Below, piece by piece: positions 41,307-51,117 of a stretch of 60,233 bases of DNA. The stretch covers positions 1-60,233 of the forward strand of contig JAKSKK010000010.1 of NCBI GenBank assembly GCA_024401745.1. The letters are read 5' to 3'. How positions within the stretch are numbered: the first letter of the stretch is position 1; the number at the start of each line of letters is the position of its first letter. This DNA is from Bacteroidales bacterium (GTDB lineage Bacteria > Bacteroidota > Bacteroidia > Bacteroidales > UBA932). Below the pieces are notes generated by a model. It was not told the DNA's origin. It was given only the letters and a program-made list of their open reading frames with translations, and did no database searches. Position numbers and translations under genes: made by a program.

Positions 41307-42143
41307 ATGAATAAGACAGCAAAGATCCTTGTCAGGATTGGCATAGTGCTGGGCTTTCTGCTCATCCTGTCCCTCTCCTGCTGCACTGTAGTTGACAACA
41401 GTGAAGTCGGCATCAAGTTCAAGAAGTTCTCAGTGACCGAGCAGGGCAAGCTCAAGACCACCCCTGTGAGCGGTTTCACATTCTTCAACCCCATCACCAC
41501 ATCGGTATATACCTATCCCGTATTTATCCAGCGCGTCGACTACCAGCCTTTCAACGTGACCACCAAGGATGCCGCCGCATTCACCATGGATCCCGTTCTG
41601 GCTTACCAGATCAACCGCGACATGGCAAGCGAGATATTCTCGAAGTACAGGAAGCCTCTGCGCGACATCGAGTCCGGCTACATGCGCACCTGCGTCTATG
41701 ACGCATACCGCATCACGGCCAACAACTACACTTCAGACGAGCTGATGGCTTCCCGCGCCAAGTTCGAGGCGGAGGTCAGGGCCATGCTCGACACGTCCCT
41801 TGGCCAGGAAGGCTTCATCGTGACCGAATTCACCTCGCAGATCACTCCTCCCCAGTCGCTGTCTGCCGCCATCGAGGCAAAGAACCAGGCCATCCAGGAG
41901 AGCCTCAAGGCCGAGAACCTCGTAAAGCAGGCCGAGGCAAACGCCAAGATAGCCATAGCAAAAGCTCAGGGTGAGGCAGAGGCACTGCGCATCCAGGCCG
42001 ACGGTGAGGCATACTACAACCGCACCGTGGCAGCATCGCTGAACGAGCTTCTCGTCCGCCAGGACGCCATCGAGAAGTGGGACGGCAAGCTTCCCGAGTA
42101 CAACGGCGGCGGAGCACTTCCTTTCATCAACCTGAAACAATAA
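41307..42143 (+). CDS. SPFH/band-7 (prohibitin-like) membrane protein
   Basis: A 278-residue protein with one N-terminal membrane segment (about 9-28, ending SLSCC, which could also be a lipobox). The SPFH domain (about 30-200) starts NSEVGIKFKKFSV and is followed by a coiled coil rich in Ala, Glu and Lys (KQAEANAKIAIAKAQGEAEA). Prohibitin relatives form membrane rings and scaffold proteases or lipids. It sits between two glycosidase genes with 10-18 nt gaps, where its role is not obvious. Confidence 0.88.
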   Translation: MNKTAKILVRIGIVLGFLLILSLSCCTVVDNSEVGIKFKKFSVTEQGKLKTTPVSGFTFFNPITTSVYTYPVFIQRVDYQPFNVTTKDAAAFTMDPVLAYQINRDMASEIFSKYRKPLRDIESGYMRTCVYDAYRITANNYTSDELMASRAKFEAEVRAMLDTSLGQEGFIVTEFTSQITPPQSLSAAIEAKNQAIQESLKAENLVKQAEANAKIAIAKAQGEAEALRIQADGEAYYNRTVAASLNELLVRQDAIEKWDGKLPEYNGGGALPFINLKQ

Positions 42144-42153
42144 AACCCCGATA

Positions 42154-43296
42154 ATGAAGAAGATACTTGTAATCATCGCAGCCGTTGCGGCTGTATGCGC
42201 CTGCACGAAACAGGAAACCATGTCACAGATTGCAGACAGAGTGTATGCTCTGGCTGACCAGCAGCTTAAAGTCATGGCTCCCGAACTTTCCGCCGGAGTC
42301 ACCCCCGTGCACGTCGAGGCTGACGGCGAGTTCATCAAGTCCGATGCTGGCAGCTGGGTGAGCGGATTCTATCCCGGCTCGCTCTGGCTTGCGTACGAGT
42401 ACACGAAGGATGAGGAGCTGAAGTCCCTTGCTGAAAAGTTCACCATGGACCTCGACAGTCTTGTGAACTACGAGCCCGACCATGACCTTGGCTTCCGCGT
42501 GAACTGCAGCTATGGCAACGCATACAGGATCACCGGCGACGAGAAGTATCTTCCCATGATAAAGTGGGCCGCCGAGACACTTGCAGACCGCTTCAACCCC
42601 GTCGTAGGCTGCACCCGCAGCTGGAACCACGGCGTGTGGGAGTTTCCCGTCATCATCGACAACATGATGAACCTCGAGCTCCTCTTCAACGCCACCAGCC
42701 TGTTCGAAGGCGTCAACTACGACGACGTCTGCAACACCCACGCGCTGACCACGATGAAGAATCACTTCCGCGAGGACTACTCAACCTGGCACCTCATAAA
42801 CTACTCGACTGAGGACGGCCACGTCATTGGCAAGCAGACGGTTCAGGGCTATGCCGACGACTCCATGTGGGCCCGCGGTGAGTCTTGGGCACTCTATGGA
42901 TACACGATGATGTACCGTGAGACCAGGAACGAGATCTACCTCCAGCAGGCCTGCAACATCGCTGACCTTCTTCTCAGGCGCCTTCCCGAGGACGGCATTC
43001 CTTACTGGGACTTCGACTGCAAGGACATTCCCGATACACCTCGTGACGCTTCTGCAGGATGCATAATGGCCTCTGCATTCGTCGAGCTTGCCGGACTTTC
43101 AGGCAATCAGGAATACAGGGCAATGGCAGAGAAGCAGATACGCACTCTCGCCAGCCCCGAGTACCTGGCACAGCCCGGTGAGCAGCACGGCTTCATCCTG
43201 AAGCACAGCGTGGGCAATTTCCCCGGAGGAGACCAGATCGACGTGCCCCTCACCTACGCAGACTACTACTTCCTCGAGGCGCTGTCAAGACTCTAG
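42154..43296 (+). CDS. GH88 unsaturated glucuronyl hydrolase-like lipoprotein
   Basis: A 380-residue protein with lipobox VCAC near 16. GH88 landmarks: the SWVSGFYPGSLWLAYEYT start of the (alpha/alpha)6 barrel, HDLGFRVNCSYGNAYRITGD, IIDNMMNLELLF with the key Asp, and ARGESWALYGYTMMY. GH88 enzymes act on the unsaturated uronic acid left by polysaccharide lyases, so chondroitin or heparin fragments are possible substrates. No lyase is encoded in this window. Its stop shares the four bases CTAG with the convergent esterase stop. Confidence 0.88.
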   Translation: MKKILVIIAAVAAVCACTKQETMSQIADRVYALADQQLKVMAPELSAGVTPVHVEADGEFIKSDAGSWVSGFYPGSLWLAYEYTKDEELKSLAEKFTMDLDSLVNYEPDHDLGFRVNCSYGNAYRITGDEKYLPMIKWAAETLADRFNPVVGCTRSWNHGVWEFPVIIDNMMNLELLFNATSLFEGVNYDDVCNTHALTTMKNHFREDYSTWHLINYSTEDGHVIGKQTVQGYADDSMWARGESWALYGYTMMYRETRNEIYLQQACNIADLLLRRLPEDGIPYWDFDCKDIPDTPRDASAGCIMASAFVELAGLSGNQEYRAMAEKQIRTLASPEYLAQPGEQHGFILKHSVGNFPGGDQIDVPLTYADYYFLEALSRL

Positions 43297-44468
43297 CGCT
43301 GGAAGAGCTTGGGGAGGAATCCGTAATACAGCAGATGCCTCCAGGTCGACCAGTCGTGGCCGGTCTTTCCGTAGCATAAATACTCATATTCGATTCCGTG
43401 ATTCTCAAGGGCGTCACGGAATCCTTTTACTCGCATGTTGAAGAAGCCAGCCTCCTCGGCACCGCCCTGGCCCACGAACAGGTAGTCGACCTTGTCGTTG
43501 GCCTTGGGGTCGTTGAGGAAATCTTTCAGCGTCTCCTCAGCGGTGTTGTCGCCGGCGCTCAGGACACCGAAATTGGCGAACAGGTCAAGTGAGTTCAGAC
43601 CCACGAACATGGTGTGGCGTCCGCCCATGGAAAGGCCTGAGATTGCGCGGCCGTGAGGGTTCGCGATTGTCTTGTAGTGGCTGTCGATGAAGGGGATCAC
43701 CGCCTCGCGGTATTCGCGCTCCATCACGTCGAAGGTGAGCTCGGCATGCTGGGGATGGTTGCGGTGTACCACCTGATTGTTCACTATGGCTATGATCATG
43801 GGCACGGCCTTTCCTTCGGCCAGCAGATTGTCCATTATGAAGTTGACGCGGCCGTCATACATCCAGTTCGAGGGGAGTTCTCCGCTGCCGCCCATGAGGT
43901 AGAGCACGGGATACTTCTTCTTAGGGTTGTACTGAGGGGGAGTGTACACATAGATCTCACGCTCGCCCTGAGTCACGGGGCTGTAGTAGATGTGACGGGT
44001 GACCGAGCCGTGAGGCACATCCTCCTTGGCATCCCACCACTGGGGGCCGTCGCCGTGGACTATCAGCTCGCTGTACGGAGGCATTGCGGTGAATGCGGCG
44101 TAGGTGTTGTTAGGGTCGGCCATGCTCACTCCGTCCACTATGATGTTGTACTGATACATGTCGACGGGGAGAGGACCTATGGTGAGGGTCCAGATTCCGT
44201 CTTCGCCCTTGGTGAAGGGGATGGGTCCGCGGACGCCCATGACGGTGGTCATTGCTCCTGAGAGCGCCACTGACTCGGCCTTGGGAGCCCGGAGACGGAA
44301 GACGACGGTATGGTCGTCATTCACCTGCGGAGAGTTGAGGTTGGCGCTGAAGGGAATGAGGCCTTCGGTGTCCTTCTGGGGGTTGTAGCTGAGGTTGACG
44401 TTCGACTGCTGGGCGAGTGCCGGAAGTGCGAGGAGCAGCATGAGAGCCGCGGTGATTATCTTCTTCAT
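43293..44468 (-). CDS. CE1-like alpha/beta hydrolase esterase, secreted
   Basis: 391 residues from ATG 44468, giving a standard signal peptide (cleavage near PALAQQ); an upstream in-frame ATG at 44486 is also possible because the -7 box lies just before it. An N-terminal E-set domain (about 40-130, HTVVFRLRAPKAESVALSG) precedes the esterase domain with GLSMGGRHTMF (nucleophile Ser) and KTGHDWSTWRH (His). Similar enzymes release ferulate or acetyl groups from xylan. It could equally be an enterochelin-esterase-type hydrolase. Confidence 0.87.
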   Translation of the reverse strand: MKKIITAALMLLLALPALAQQSNVNLSYNPQKDTEGLIPFSANLNSPQVNDDHTVVFRLRAPKAESVALSGAMTTVMGVRGPIPFTKGEDGIWTLTIGPLPVDMYQYNIIVDGVSMADPNNTYAAFTAMPPYSELIVHGDGPQWWDAKEDVPHGSVTRHIYYSPVTQGEREIYVYTPPQYNPKKKYPVLYLMGGSGELPSNWMYDGRVNFIMDNLLAEGKAVPMIIAIVNNQVVHRNHPQHAELTFDVMEREYREAVIPFIDSHYKTIANPHGRAISGLSMGGRHTMFVGLNSLDLFANFGVLSAGDNTAEETLKDFLNDPKANDKVDYLFVGQGGAEEAGFFNMRVKGFRDALENHGIEYEYLCYGKTGHDWSTWRHLLYYGFLPKLFQR

Positions 44469-44493
44469 AAGGGATGAATTGGTCATTACTCAT

Positions 44494-44559
44494 CAAAATT
44501 AGTAATAATATGGGAGATAATGGCAAGTTTTTCCCTTAATGAAATTGTCACTATCTTTG
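44494..44559. promoter_or_regulatory. Divergent -7 boxes, esterase and GH116 genes
   Basis: CAAAATTA (44494-44501) is TAATTTTG on the minus strand, facing the esterase. TATCTTTG (44552-44559) faces GH116, about 19 nt before ATG 44579. A -33 box is not clear for either. Confidence 0.5.
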
Positions 44560-44578
44560 AGACAAATAACACTGAGAT

Positions 44579-47095
44579 ATGAGAAAATGCTTCGCCATTG
44601 CCATCGTGGCTGCTCTTCTTGCAGCAGGATGCAGCAAGAGCCCGGTTGCGGGAGATTATGATTCTGTGTTCGACAAGGACCACCTGGACTACATAGCCTT
44701 TCCTATTGGAGGCATGGGTGCAGGCATGTTCTGCCTGGAGGGAACCGGTGCCATTTCGCATGTGTCCGTAAGGAACAATCCCGCCCTCTTCAACGAGCCG
44801 GCCATGTTCGCAGCCATCTACGTGAAAGGTGTCGAGAACGGCACCAAGGTGGTCGAAGGTCCGGTACCTGACAGGAAGAAGTTCGGCAATCCCGGCAATG
44901 GCCAGGGCTCCTGGGGAATGACGTATGGTCTCCCGAGGTTCGCCGAGGCCGAGAGCTTCGAGGCCCGCTTCCCCTTTGCCAGCGTGCGGCTGAAGGACGA
45001 GACCATGCCCGTTACGGCAGAGATCACGGGATGGAGCCCCTTCATTCCTGGCGACGAAGACAATTCCGGCCTGCCTGCAGGCGCCCTTGAGTACAGCTTC
45101 ACCAATACCTCCGGCAGCCAGGTCGAGGCCGTTTTCTCCTTCAACTCGCGTAATTTCATGGGCTGGAACAACGCCGACGAGTGCGCCACTTCCCAGCTTG
45201 AGAAGGGCTTTGCCCTGGAGTGCATCCCCAGCGATCCCTGGGACAAGGGTGCCTTTGCCGTGACCGCCCCCTTCGAGAGCGATGTCACCACCGACTGCGG
45301 ATGGTTCCGCGGCGGCTGGCACGACCCCATGACCATGGCCTGGAACAAGGCCGTCGCAGGCGATACCACGCCTGTGGAGCCCACTGAGAACACCACCGGA
45401 GGCTCGCTCTACGTGCCGTTCTCGCTCGCTCCCGGCGAGACCAGGACCATCAGGCTCCTCGTGAGCTGGTATGTGCCCGAGAGCGACATCCGCTTCGGCG
45501 GCGACCCCACCACGGCATCAGACTACGGCACGCGCTACGATGCCACTCTCTACCGCGACTATCCCGACACCTACGTTCCCTGGTACGCCACCCGCTTCGC
45601 CTCAGTTGAAGAGGTAAGCAATTACTGGAGAGATAATTATGAAGCCCTGCGCAGCGGTACGGAAGTCTTCACCGAGGCCTTCTACGACTCCACCCTGCCC
45701 ACCGAACTGGTGCGCGCCGTGGCCGACAACCTCACGATATTGAAGTCCACGACCGTGCTTCGCCAGCACGACGGCCGCTTCTGGGCATACGAAGGCAGCG
45801 GCGACAGCTGGGGCTCCTGCTCCGGTTCCTGCACCCATGTGTGGAACTACGCGCAGGCCCTGCCTCATCTCTTCCCGCGCATGGAGCGCAGCCTCAGGGA
45901 GACCGAATTCAACGTCAGCCAGGACACCTACGGTCACCAGATGTACCGCAGCGCCCTGCCCATCAGGCCTCTGCACCACGACCACATAGCCGCCACCGAC
46001 GGCCAGCTGGGCGGTGTCATCAAGGCCTACCGCGACTGGCGCATCAGCGGTGACACCGAGTGGATACGCGGCCTCTTCCCGCAGATAAAGGCCAGCCTCG
46101 AGTACTGCATCAGGACCTGGGATCCCCGCGAGGTGGGTGCCATGGAGGAACCTCACATCACCACCTACGAAAGTGAGTTCTGGGGTGCCGACGGCATGTG
46201 CAACAGCTTCTACGTTGCGGCTCTGGAGGCCATGGTCGAGATATGCAAAGGCTTGGGCGAAGACGCCACAAGGTACGAGGAGCTCTACGCGAAGTGCCGC
46301 TCCTACATGGAGAACGAGCTGTGGAACGGTGAATACTTCTACCACAAGGTGCGCTGGACCGGGCTCGACGCCAAGGATCCCACGCGCCTGACAGGCATCA
46401 ACGACCAGGCTTATTCTCCCGAGGCGCTCGCCCTGCTCGAGAAGGAAGGTCCCAAGTACCAGTACGGCACCGGATGCCTTTCTGACGGCATCATCGGAAG
46501 TTGGATGGCCCTCTGCGCCGGCCTGGACGACCCCGTCGACAGCGACAAGGTGGCGGAGCACCTGCGCTCGGTTTACAAATACAATCTGAAAAAGGACCTT
46601 TACACACACGCCAACCCTCAGAGGCCCGGCTATGCCTTCGGCCACGAAGGCGGACTGCTCCTCTGCTCATGGCCGAACGGTGGCAAGCAGAGCCTGCCCT
46701 TCGTCTATTCCGACGAAGTCTGGACGGGAATCGAGTTCCAGGTGGCAGCGAACCTGATCTTCGAGGGTGAGGTCGAGAAGGGCCTCGACATCGTGCGCAC
46801 CTGCCTCGACAGATACGACGGCAGCGTTAGGAACCCGTTCAACGAATATGAGTGCGGCAACTGGTATTCAAGGGCCATGTCGAGCTATTCGCTGCTCCAG
46901 GCAATGACCGGAGCAAGGTATGACGCAGTCACCGGAACGCTCTACATCGATCCTCGCGTGAAGGGCGATTTCCGCTCATTCATCTCCACTGACGGTGGCT
47001 TCGGCACCGTCGGCATCAAGGACGGAAAGCCTTTCCTGGAGGTCCGCCATGGCGAAATCCCCGTGCAGAAGGTGGTCCTGTCGGGTGAGGAATGA
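44579..47095 (+). CDS. GH116 family beta-glycosidase (GBA2-type), lipoprotein
   Basis: An 838-residue protein with lipobox LAAGC near 18. The N-terminal beta-sandwich starts YIAFPIGGMGAGMFCLEGTG, typical of GBA2/GH116. The catalytic barrel includes GSCTHVWNYAQALPHLFP, TTYESEFWGADGMCN (expected nucleophile Glu) and the SDGIIGSWMA stretch (expected acid Asp). GH116 members cleave beta-glucosides, beta-xylosides, N-acetylglucosaminides or glucosylceramide. It stands alone with its own promoter. Confidence 0.88.
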   Translation: MRKCFAIAIVAALLAAGCSKSPVAGDYDSVFDKDHLDYIAFPIGGMGAGMFCLEGTGAISHVSVRNNPALFNEPAMFAAIYVKGVENGTKVVEGPVPDRKKFGNPGNGQGSWGMTYGLPRFAEAESFEARFPFASVRLKDETMPVTAEITGWSPFIPGDEDNSGLPAGALEYSFTNTSGSQVEAVFSFNSRNFMGWNNADECATSQLEKGFALECIPSDPWDKGAFAVTAPFESDVTTDCGWFRGGWHDPMTMAWNKAVAGDTTPVEPTENTTGGSLYVPFSLAPGETRTIRLLVSWYVPESDIRFGGDPTTASDYGTRYDATLYRDYPDTYVPWYATRFASVEEVSNYWRDNYEALRSGTEVFTEAFYDSTLPTELVRAVADNLTILKSTTVLRQHDGRFWAYEGSGDSWGSCSGSCTHVWNYAQALPHLFPRMERSLRETEFNVSQDTYGHQMYRSALPIRPLHHDHIAATDGQLGGVIKAYRDWRISGDTEWIRGLFPQIKASLEYCIRTWDPREVGAMEEPHITTYESEFWGADGMCNSFYVAALEAMVEICKGLGEDATRYEELYAKCRSYMENELWNGEYFYHKVRWTGLDAKDPTRLTGINDQAYSPEALALLEKEGPKYQYGTGCLSDGIIGSWMALCAGLDDPVDSDKVAEHLRSVYKYNLKKDLYTHANPQRPGYAFGHEGGLLLCSWPNGGKQSLPFVYSDEVWTGIEFQVAANLIFEGEVEKGLDIVRTCLDRYDGSVRNPFNEYECGNWYSRAMSSYSLLQAMTGARYDAVTGTLYIDPRVKGDFRSFISTDGGFGTVGIKDGKPFLEVRHGEIPVQKVVLSGEE

Positions 47096-47101
47096 CCGGA
47101 T

Positions 47102-48124
47102 CTACTCCTCGTCACTGAGGCAGGCTGACTGTTCGATAACCTTCTTTGTCGTCTTGCCGTCACCCACTGTGACGGTTTCCCTCGTGCTGTACCACTGGAT
47201 GGGCCATCCTGAGGCAAGGTGTATCTCAGTAGTGGTGTAGACTTCCATCGTAATGTCCAGTATCTGCTTGTTCAGCTCCTCGGTAAGAGTGGCGACAATC
47301 TCGTCTTCGGGGAGTTCCTCGCCTGCCGTCTCAAGGGCCGTCTTCGCAAGCTGGACAGAGGAAGCCAGCACTAACGGAAACAGCACGTCCTTCGTTGCCA
47401 GGGCATCTGTGCGTATCACTGCCGAATTCTCGTCAGTCAGTTTCTCGTCGACCCACAGCTCGGTTTCAACCTCGAATGTCTGATTACCCGCCATGGGGAG
47501 CGTGTAGTCCTGAGGGAAGGAATAGACCTGAGTGGTGTCAAGCCTTGCGCCGTGATAGGTGAAGAAAGGGGTGATGTCGGCCCCTGCAGTCAGTGAGATG
47601 AATTCATCGCTGCAGAACATGCTCTTCAGATTGGTCAGGAACTGCCCCTTTGGAAAGGCCTTGTGGGTCTCCTTGTCCATTTCCTTCATCTTCCCCTCGG
47701 CCATTTTATCTATCATGTCGGAGAGCAAGGCTTTGCATTCTTCGGAATCGACTATCCCGGTCACGCTGCCGAATTCGTCGGTGGTGAAAGTGATGGTGAG
47801 GTTTTCACACAGCGCATGGTATTCCTCGGGCGTGAGGTAATCGATGGTAGTTGGGCTGAACACATTCTTGTAGGAAAGACGCAGAGTGTAGCCGTCTTCC
47901 CTTGCATCGAGGACTTCGAAAACCCTTGTCTCCGATGTGGCGCTGACGTCGCTCCGGTTGTCATTCTCGTCAGCAGTGTATGAAGTAGTTGTGCAGTCGT
48001 AGGCTACCTTGTCGCCCTTTGACCAGTATGCAACTATCTGCACTGTGGAATCAGGCATCATCTGGGCGTATGCGGCTACCGAAGCCACAAGTGCGACAGC
48101 AGAAAGAATCACTCCTCTTTTCAT
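47102..48124 (-). CDS. Secreted protein of unknown function
   Basis: A 340-residue protein with a signal peptide (cleavage near VAAYAQ). It is a soluble, beta-rich protein with many Asp, Glu and Thr residues; YWSKGDKVAYDCTTTSY near the start recalls Bacteroidota proteins annotated as DUF6263-like, a weak resemblance. A helical middle part (CKALLSDMIDKMAEGKMKEM) interrupts it. It lies 26 nt downstream of the M16 peptidase gene on the same strand, so the two are probably co-expressed in the periplasm or at the surface. Confidence 0.75.
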   Translation of the reverse strand: MKRGVILSAVALVASVAAYAQMMPDSTVQIVAYWSKGDKVAYDCTTTSYTADENDNRSDVSATSETRVFEVLDAREDGYTLRLSYKNVFSPTTIDYLTPEEYHALCENLTITFTTDEFGSVTGIVDSEECKALLSDMIDKMAEGKMKEMDKETHKAFPKGQFLTNLKSMFCSDEFISLTAGADITPFFTYHGARLDTTQVYSFPQDYTLPMAGNQTFEVETELWVDEKLTDENSAVIRTDALATKDVLFPLVLASSVQLAKTALETAGEELPEDEIVATLTEELNKQILDITMEVYTTTEIHLASGWPIQWYSTRETVTVGDGKTTKKVIEQSACLSDEE

Positions 48125-48150
48125 GATAGAAAGTTTATGGTTTTCCGTAA

Positions 48151-50958
48151 TCAGAGAGCCTCGATGAGCTTGGCCTCAGGGAGGTTCTTGAGCTGGGTGG
48201 CGGCATCACCGACGACTACGATGATCATGTTGTCGGTGTTGAGGTACTCGGCGGCCTGGGCCTTGATATCCTCGAGGGTCATTGCCTTGACCACTTCCTC
48301 CTCCTTTACGATATAGTCGTCAGGGAGCTTGTTGTCCCTGATGGCAGAAAGCATTCCTACAAGGCTCTGCGTCATTTCGAAGGCAGAAGCGTTTGACCTT
48401 AGCATGGCGCCCTTGACGCCGTCAAGCTTCTCCTGGGTGTAGTCGTCAGCGAAACTGTCGATGATTTCCTTGAAGAGAGCGACGGACTCCTTTGTGGAGC
48501 TGCCCTGCACGCTGGATGCGGCGTGGAAGTATCCTGACTCGAGTGATGAGCTGAAGGCTGAGCTTGCGCCATAGGTATATCCCCTCTGGAGGCGGAGAAC
48601 TTCGAAGAGGCGTCCTGCAGAACCTGCACCAAGCTTCTCGTTGAGCACGTCAAGCTCGTAGTATTCAGGGTCGCTGATCTTCCTGCCAGGGCCGATGAGG
48701 TAGATATAAGACTGCTTCGAGCCGGGGAAGTCGATGAAATATGTGCCCGGGGCGGCATGCTGGCCGACGGTTATTTCAGGAACTGCCACATCGGCGCCCT
48801 CCCATCCTTCGAGTGCTGCGAGGGCCTTCCTGACTGTATTCAGGTCGACGTCGCCTGCAACATCGATATGGGCATTCTTCGGAGTGAGGGTGGCATAGTA
48901 TGCCTTTATGTCATCCATCGTGATGGCGTCGATGCTCTCGTTGGTGGTGTAGTCGGTAAAGATGCAGTCTCCGAGCCAGAGCTTGTTAGCCGCCCTCTGG
49001 CCGATGGAAGTGATGCTGGTAAGAGCCCTCTGGATAGAGGATTTCTGGCTCTTGACGGCTCTGGTGAAGGCAGCCTCGTCGAATCTGGGCTTTGTAAGCA
49101 TCTCGTTGACGATCTCCATTGCAGCAGGAAGATTCTTTGCGAGAGAAGACACGCTGATGTTGGTTGCCTTGGTTCCGCCCATTATGCGTACGCTGGCACC
49201 GAGTCTCTTGAGAGACTGCTCGATCTCGACGGCAGTATGCTCGGCCGTGCCCTCGTTCATCATGCTTGCATTGATGGCGGCAGTGCCCCTCTTGCCTGCC
49301 GGGTCAAGGAGAGAACCTCCGTCGATGGAGATGGTCATGTTGACCATGGGAATCTCGTTCTGGGTGATGCCTGCGACCTTGATGCCGTTGGAGAGAGTGG
49401 TCCTCCATATCTCAGGGATCCTGGTCTGAGGAGTATTTGCCATGTAGGCAGGCTCGATGCTGCGGTCGATCTTGGAAGGGGTGCGCTCGTAGTCATCGTC
49501 GACCACCGCACCGGCGGCGCTGCGCATGGTCTGCTTGCTCTGGTCTTCCATCGTGAGGTTAGCGAGCTCGCTGCCTTCGATGGCGAGGTCTACCTCTCCG
49601 TCAGGGACTGCTACCACTGCGACATAGTTCTTGCCCTTCACGTATTTTTCATATACCCTCATCACATCTTCGGCCGTCACTTTCTTGAGGTCTTCGATGT
49701 CGTCGATGAACTTGTCGGCCTTGCCATAGAACTCCTTGCTTCTCGCAAGCATCTGGGCTTTGCCGAGCACGCTGCCGAGCCTGCGGTATGATGAGGTCTC
49801 GTACTCGGCCTTGAGGGTGGCAAGCTCTTCCTCGTTGACTCCGTTGGCCTCGAAGTCAGCCATGGCCTGCTCGATTGCAGCCATGATAAGGTCGATGTCC
49901 ACGCCAGGATATGCGGTGGCGCTGATGCTGACCTGGCCTGCGCTCTCGCGGGTCATGTTATAGGCTGAAACGTTGGGGGCAAGGTTCTTCTCCACGATGT
50001 TCTTGTAGAGAGGGGAGTTCTTGCCGCGTCCGAAGAGGGTGCAGAATGCACTGAGGGCCTTCTCGTCCTCATGGCCTTCGGCTACGGATGGCCATGCTAT
50101 CTCGACCGCCGGCATGCTGGCGAACTGGTCCTCGTAATAGAGCTTCCTGGTCCTGTCGAGGGTGACGTCCCATACTGCGGGTTTCTGCACAGGATGGCCC
50201 GGAATCTCAGCGAAATACTTGTTGATGAGAGCCTTGACCTCCTTGGGGTCGAAGTCGCCGGCGATGCAGAGGGTTGCGTTCGAGGGCACGTAGTATGTGC
50301 GGTAGAATTCCTTTACATCCTCGATGGTTGCCGACTTGATGTCCTCGAACTCACCGATGACTGTCCAGCTGTACGGATGCCTCTTCGGGAAGAAGTTCTT
50401 GCACATCACGTCATCCATCATGCCGTATGCGTTGTTCACCTCGGTCTGGCGCTTCTCGTTGCAGATGACGTCTATCTCACGCTCGAGGCCGCTCTGGGTG
50501 ACGGTGTTGATGAAGTATCCCATACGGTCGGACTCCATCCAGAGTATCTTCTCGAGTGCATTGCGCGGCACGCACTCATAATAGATGGTGTAATCGTTTG
50601 AGGTGCCACCGTTGAAGGTGCCGCCCATATCGGCGATCTTGTTGAAGAAGGAGTTCCTCGGCAGGTTCTCGGAACGCTGGAAGAGCATGTGCTCGAAGAA
50701 ATGGGCAAAACCGGTCTTGCCTTCCTTTTCGCGTGCGCTTCCAACATGGAAAGCGATGGCCTGGGCGACGATAGGGTCGCTGTGGTCTTCATGCAGCACA
50801 ACCTTGAGTCCGTTGTCAAGGGTGTACTCCTCGTAGTCGATGTGCATGGTTTCGCTGCCATTGCTGCTGTTCTTGCTTACTTTGGACGCATTGGAACAGG
50901 AAGCAAGGGTGATGACGGTTGCGACTACAACCAGGACAGATAGGAGGGTCTTCTTCAT
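48151..50958 (-). CDS. M16 family zinc peptidase, double-domain, lipoprotein
   Basis: A 935-residue protein with lipobox LASC near 21. The first M16 unit has the inverted zinc motif in HFFEHMLF and the downstream Glu stretch (ERYIDVICNEKRQTEVNN-like). The second unit lacks the HxxEH motif but keeps RLFEVLRLQRGYTYGASSAF, the Arg/Tyr pair that holds substrate. This is the pitrilysin/processing-peptidase layout fused in one chain. It probably degrades peptides outside the cytoplasm. Confidence 0.9.
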   Translation of the reverse strand: MKKTLLSVLVVVATVITLASCSNASKVSKNSSNGSETMHIDYEEYTLDNGLKVVLHEDHSDPIVAQAIAFHVGSAREKEGKTGFAHFFEHMLFQRSENLPRNSFFNKIADMGGTFNGGTSNDYTIYYECVPRNALEKILWMESDRMGYFINTVTQSGLEREIDVICNEKRQTEVNNAYGMMDDVMCKNFFPKRHPYSWTVIGEFEDIKSATIEDVKEFYRTYYVPSNATLCIAGDFDPKEVKALINKYFAEIPGHPVQKPAVWDVTLDRTRKLYYEDQFASMPAVEIAWPSVAEGHEDEKALSAFCTLFGRGKNSPLYKNIVEKNLAPNVSAYNMTRESAGQVSISATAYPGVDIDLIMAAIEQAMADFEANGVNEEELATLKAEYETSSYRRLGSVLGKAQMLARSKEFYGKADKFIDDIEDLKKVTAEDVMRVYEKYVKGKNYVAVVAVPDGEVDLAIEGSELANLTMEDQSKQTMRSAAGAVVDDDYERTPSKIDRSIEPAYMANTPQTRIPEIWRTTLSNGIKVAGITQNEIPMVNMTISIDGGSLLDPAGKRGTAAINASMMNEGTAEHTAVEIEQSLKRLGASVRIMGGTKATNISVSSLAKNLPAAMEIVNEMLTKPRFDEAAFTRAVKSQKSSIQRALTSITSIGQRAANKLWLGDCIFTDYTTNESIDAITMDDIKAYYATLTPKNAHIDVAGDVDLNTVRKALAALEGWEGADVAVPEITVGQHAAPGTYFIDFPGSKQSYIYLIGPGRKISDPEYYELDVLNEKLGAGSAGRLFEVLRLQRGYTYGASSAFSSSLESGYFHAASSVQGSSTKESVALFKEIIDSFADDYTQEKLDGVKGAMLRSNASAFEMTQSLVGMLSAIRDNKLPDDYIVKEEEVVKAMTLEDIKAQAAEYLNTDNMIIVVVGDAATQLKNLPEAKLIEAL

Positions 50959-50997
50959 AATGAGTGGATTTAAAGGGTCAATTTACTAGCCAACAAA

Positions 50998-51005
50998 CAA
51001 ATATA
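50998..51005 (-). promoter_or_regulatory. -7 box of the M16 gene
   Basis: TATATTTG on the minus strand, about 40 nt before ATG 50958. The composition changes here: genes to the left are GC-rich, the sequence to the right is AT-rich. Confidence 0.45.
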
Positions 51006-51046
51006 ATAATTTTTGCGGTCAGTGTGTCGTACCCTCAATAACAACT

Positions 51047-51090
51047 AAGACCTTGTATATGACTGAAAAACCAGCAATATACAAGGTCTT
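51047..51090. repeat. Perfect 14-bp inverted repeat at the island boundary
   Basis: aagaccttgtatat (51047-51060) and atatacaaggtctt (51077-51090) are perfect arms around a 16-nt loop. No T run follows, so it is not a standard terminator. It overlaps the upstream side of a possible promoter (TACTTTTG at 51109-51116) and lies where base composition changes. It may be an operator, an attenuator or a remnant of a mobile-element end. Confidence 0.6.
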
Positions 51091-51117
51091 GTGTGCCTCG
51101 GGCGGGAGTACTTTTGT

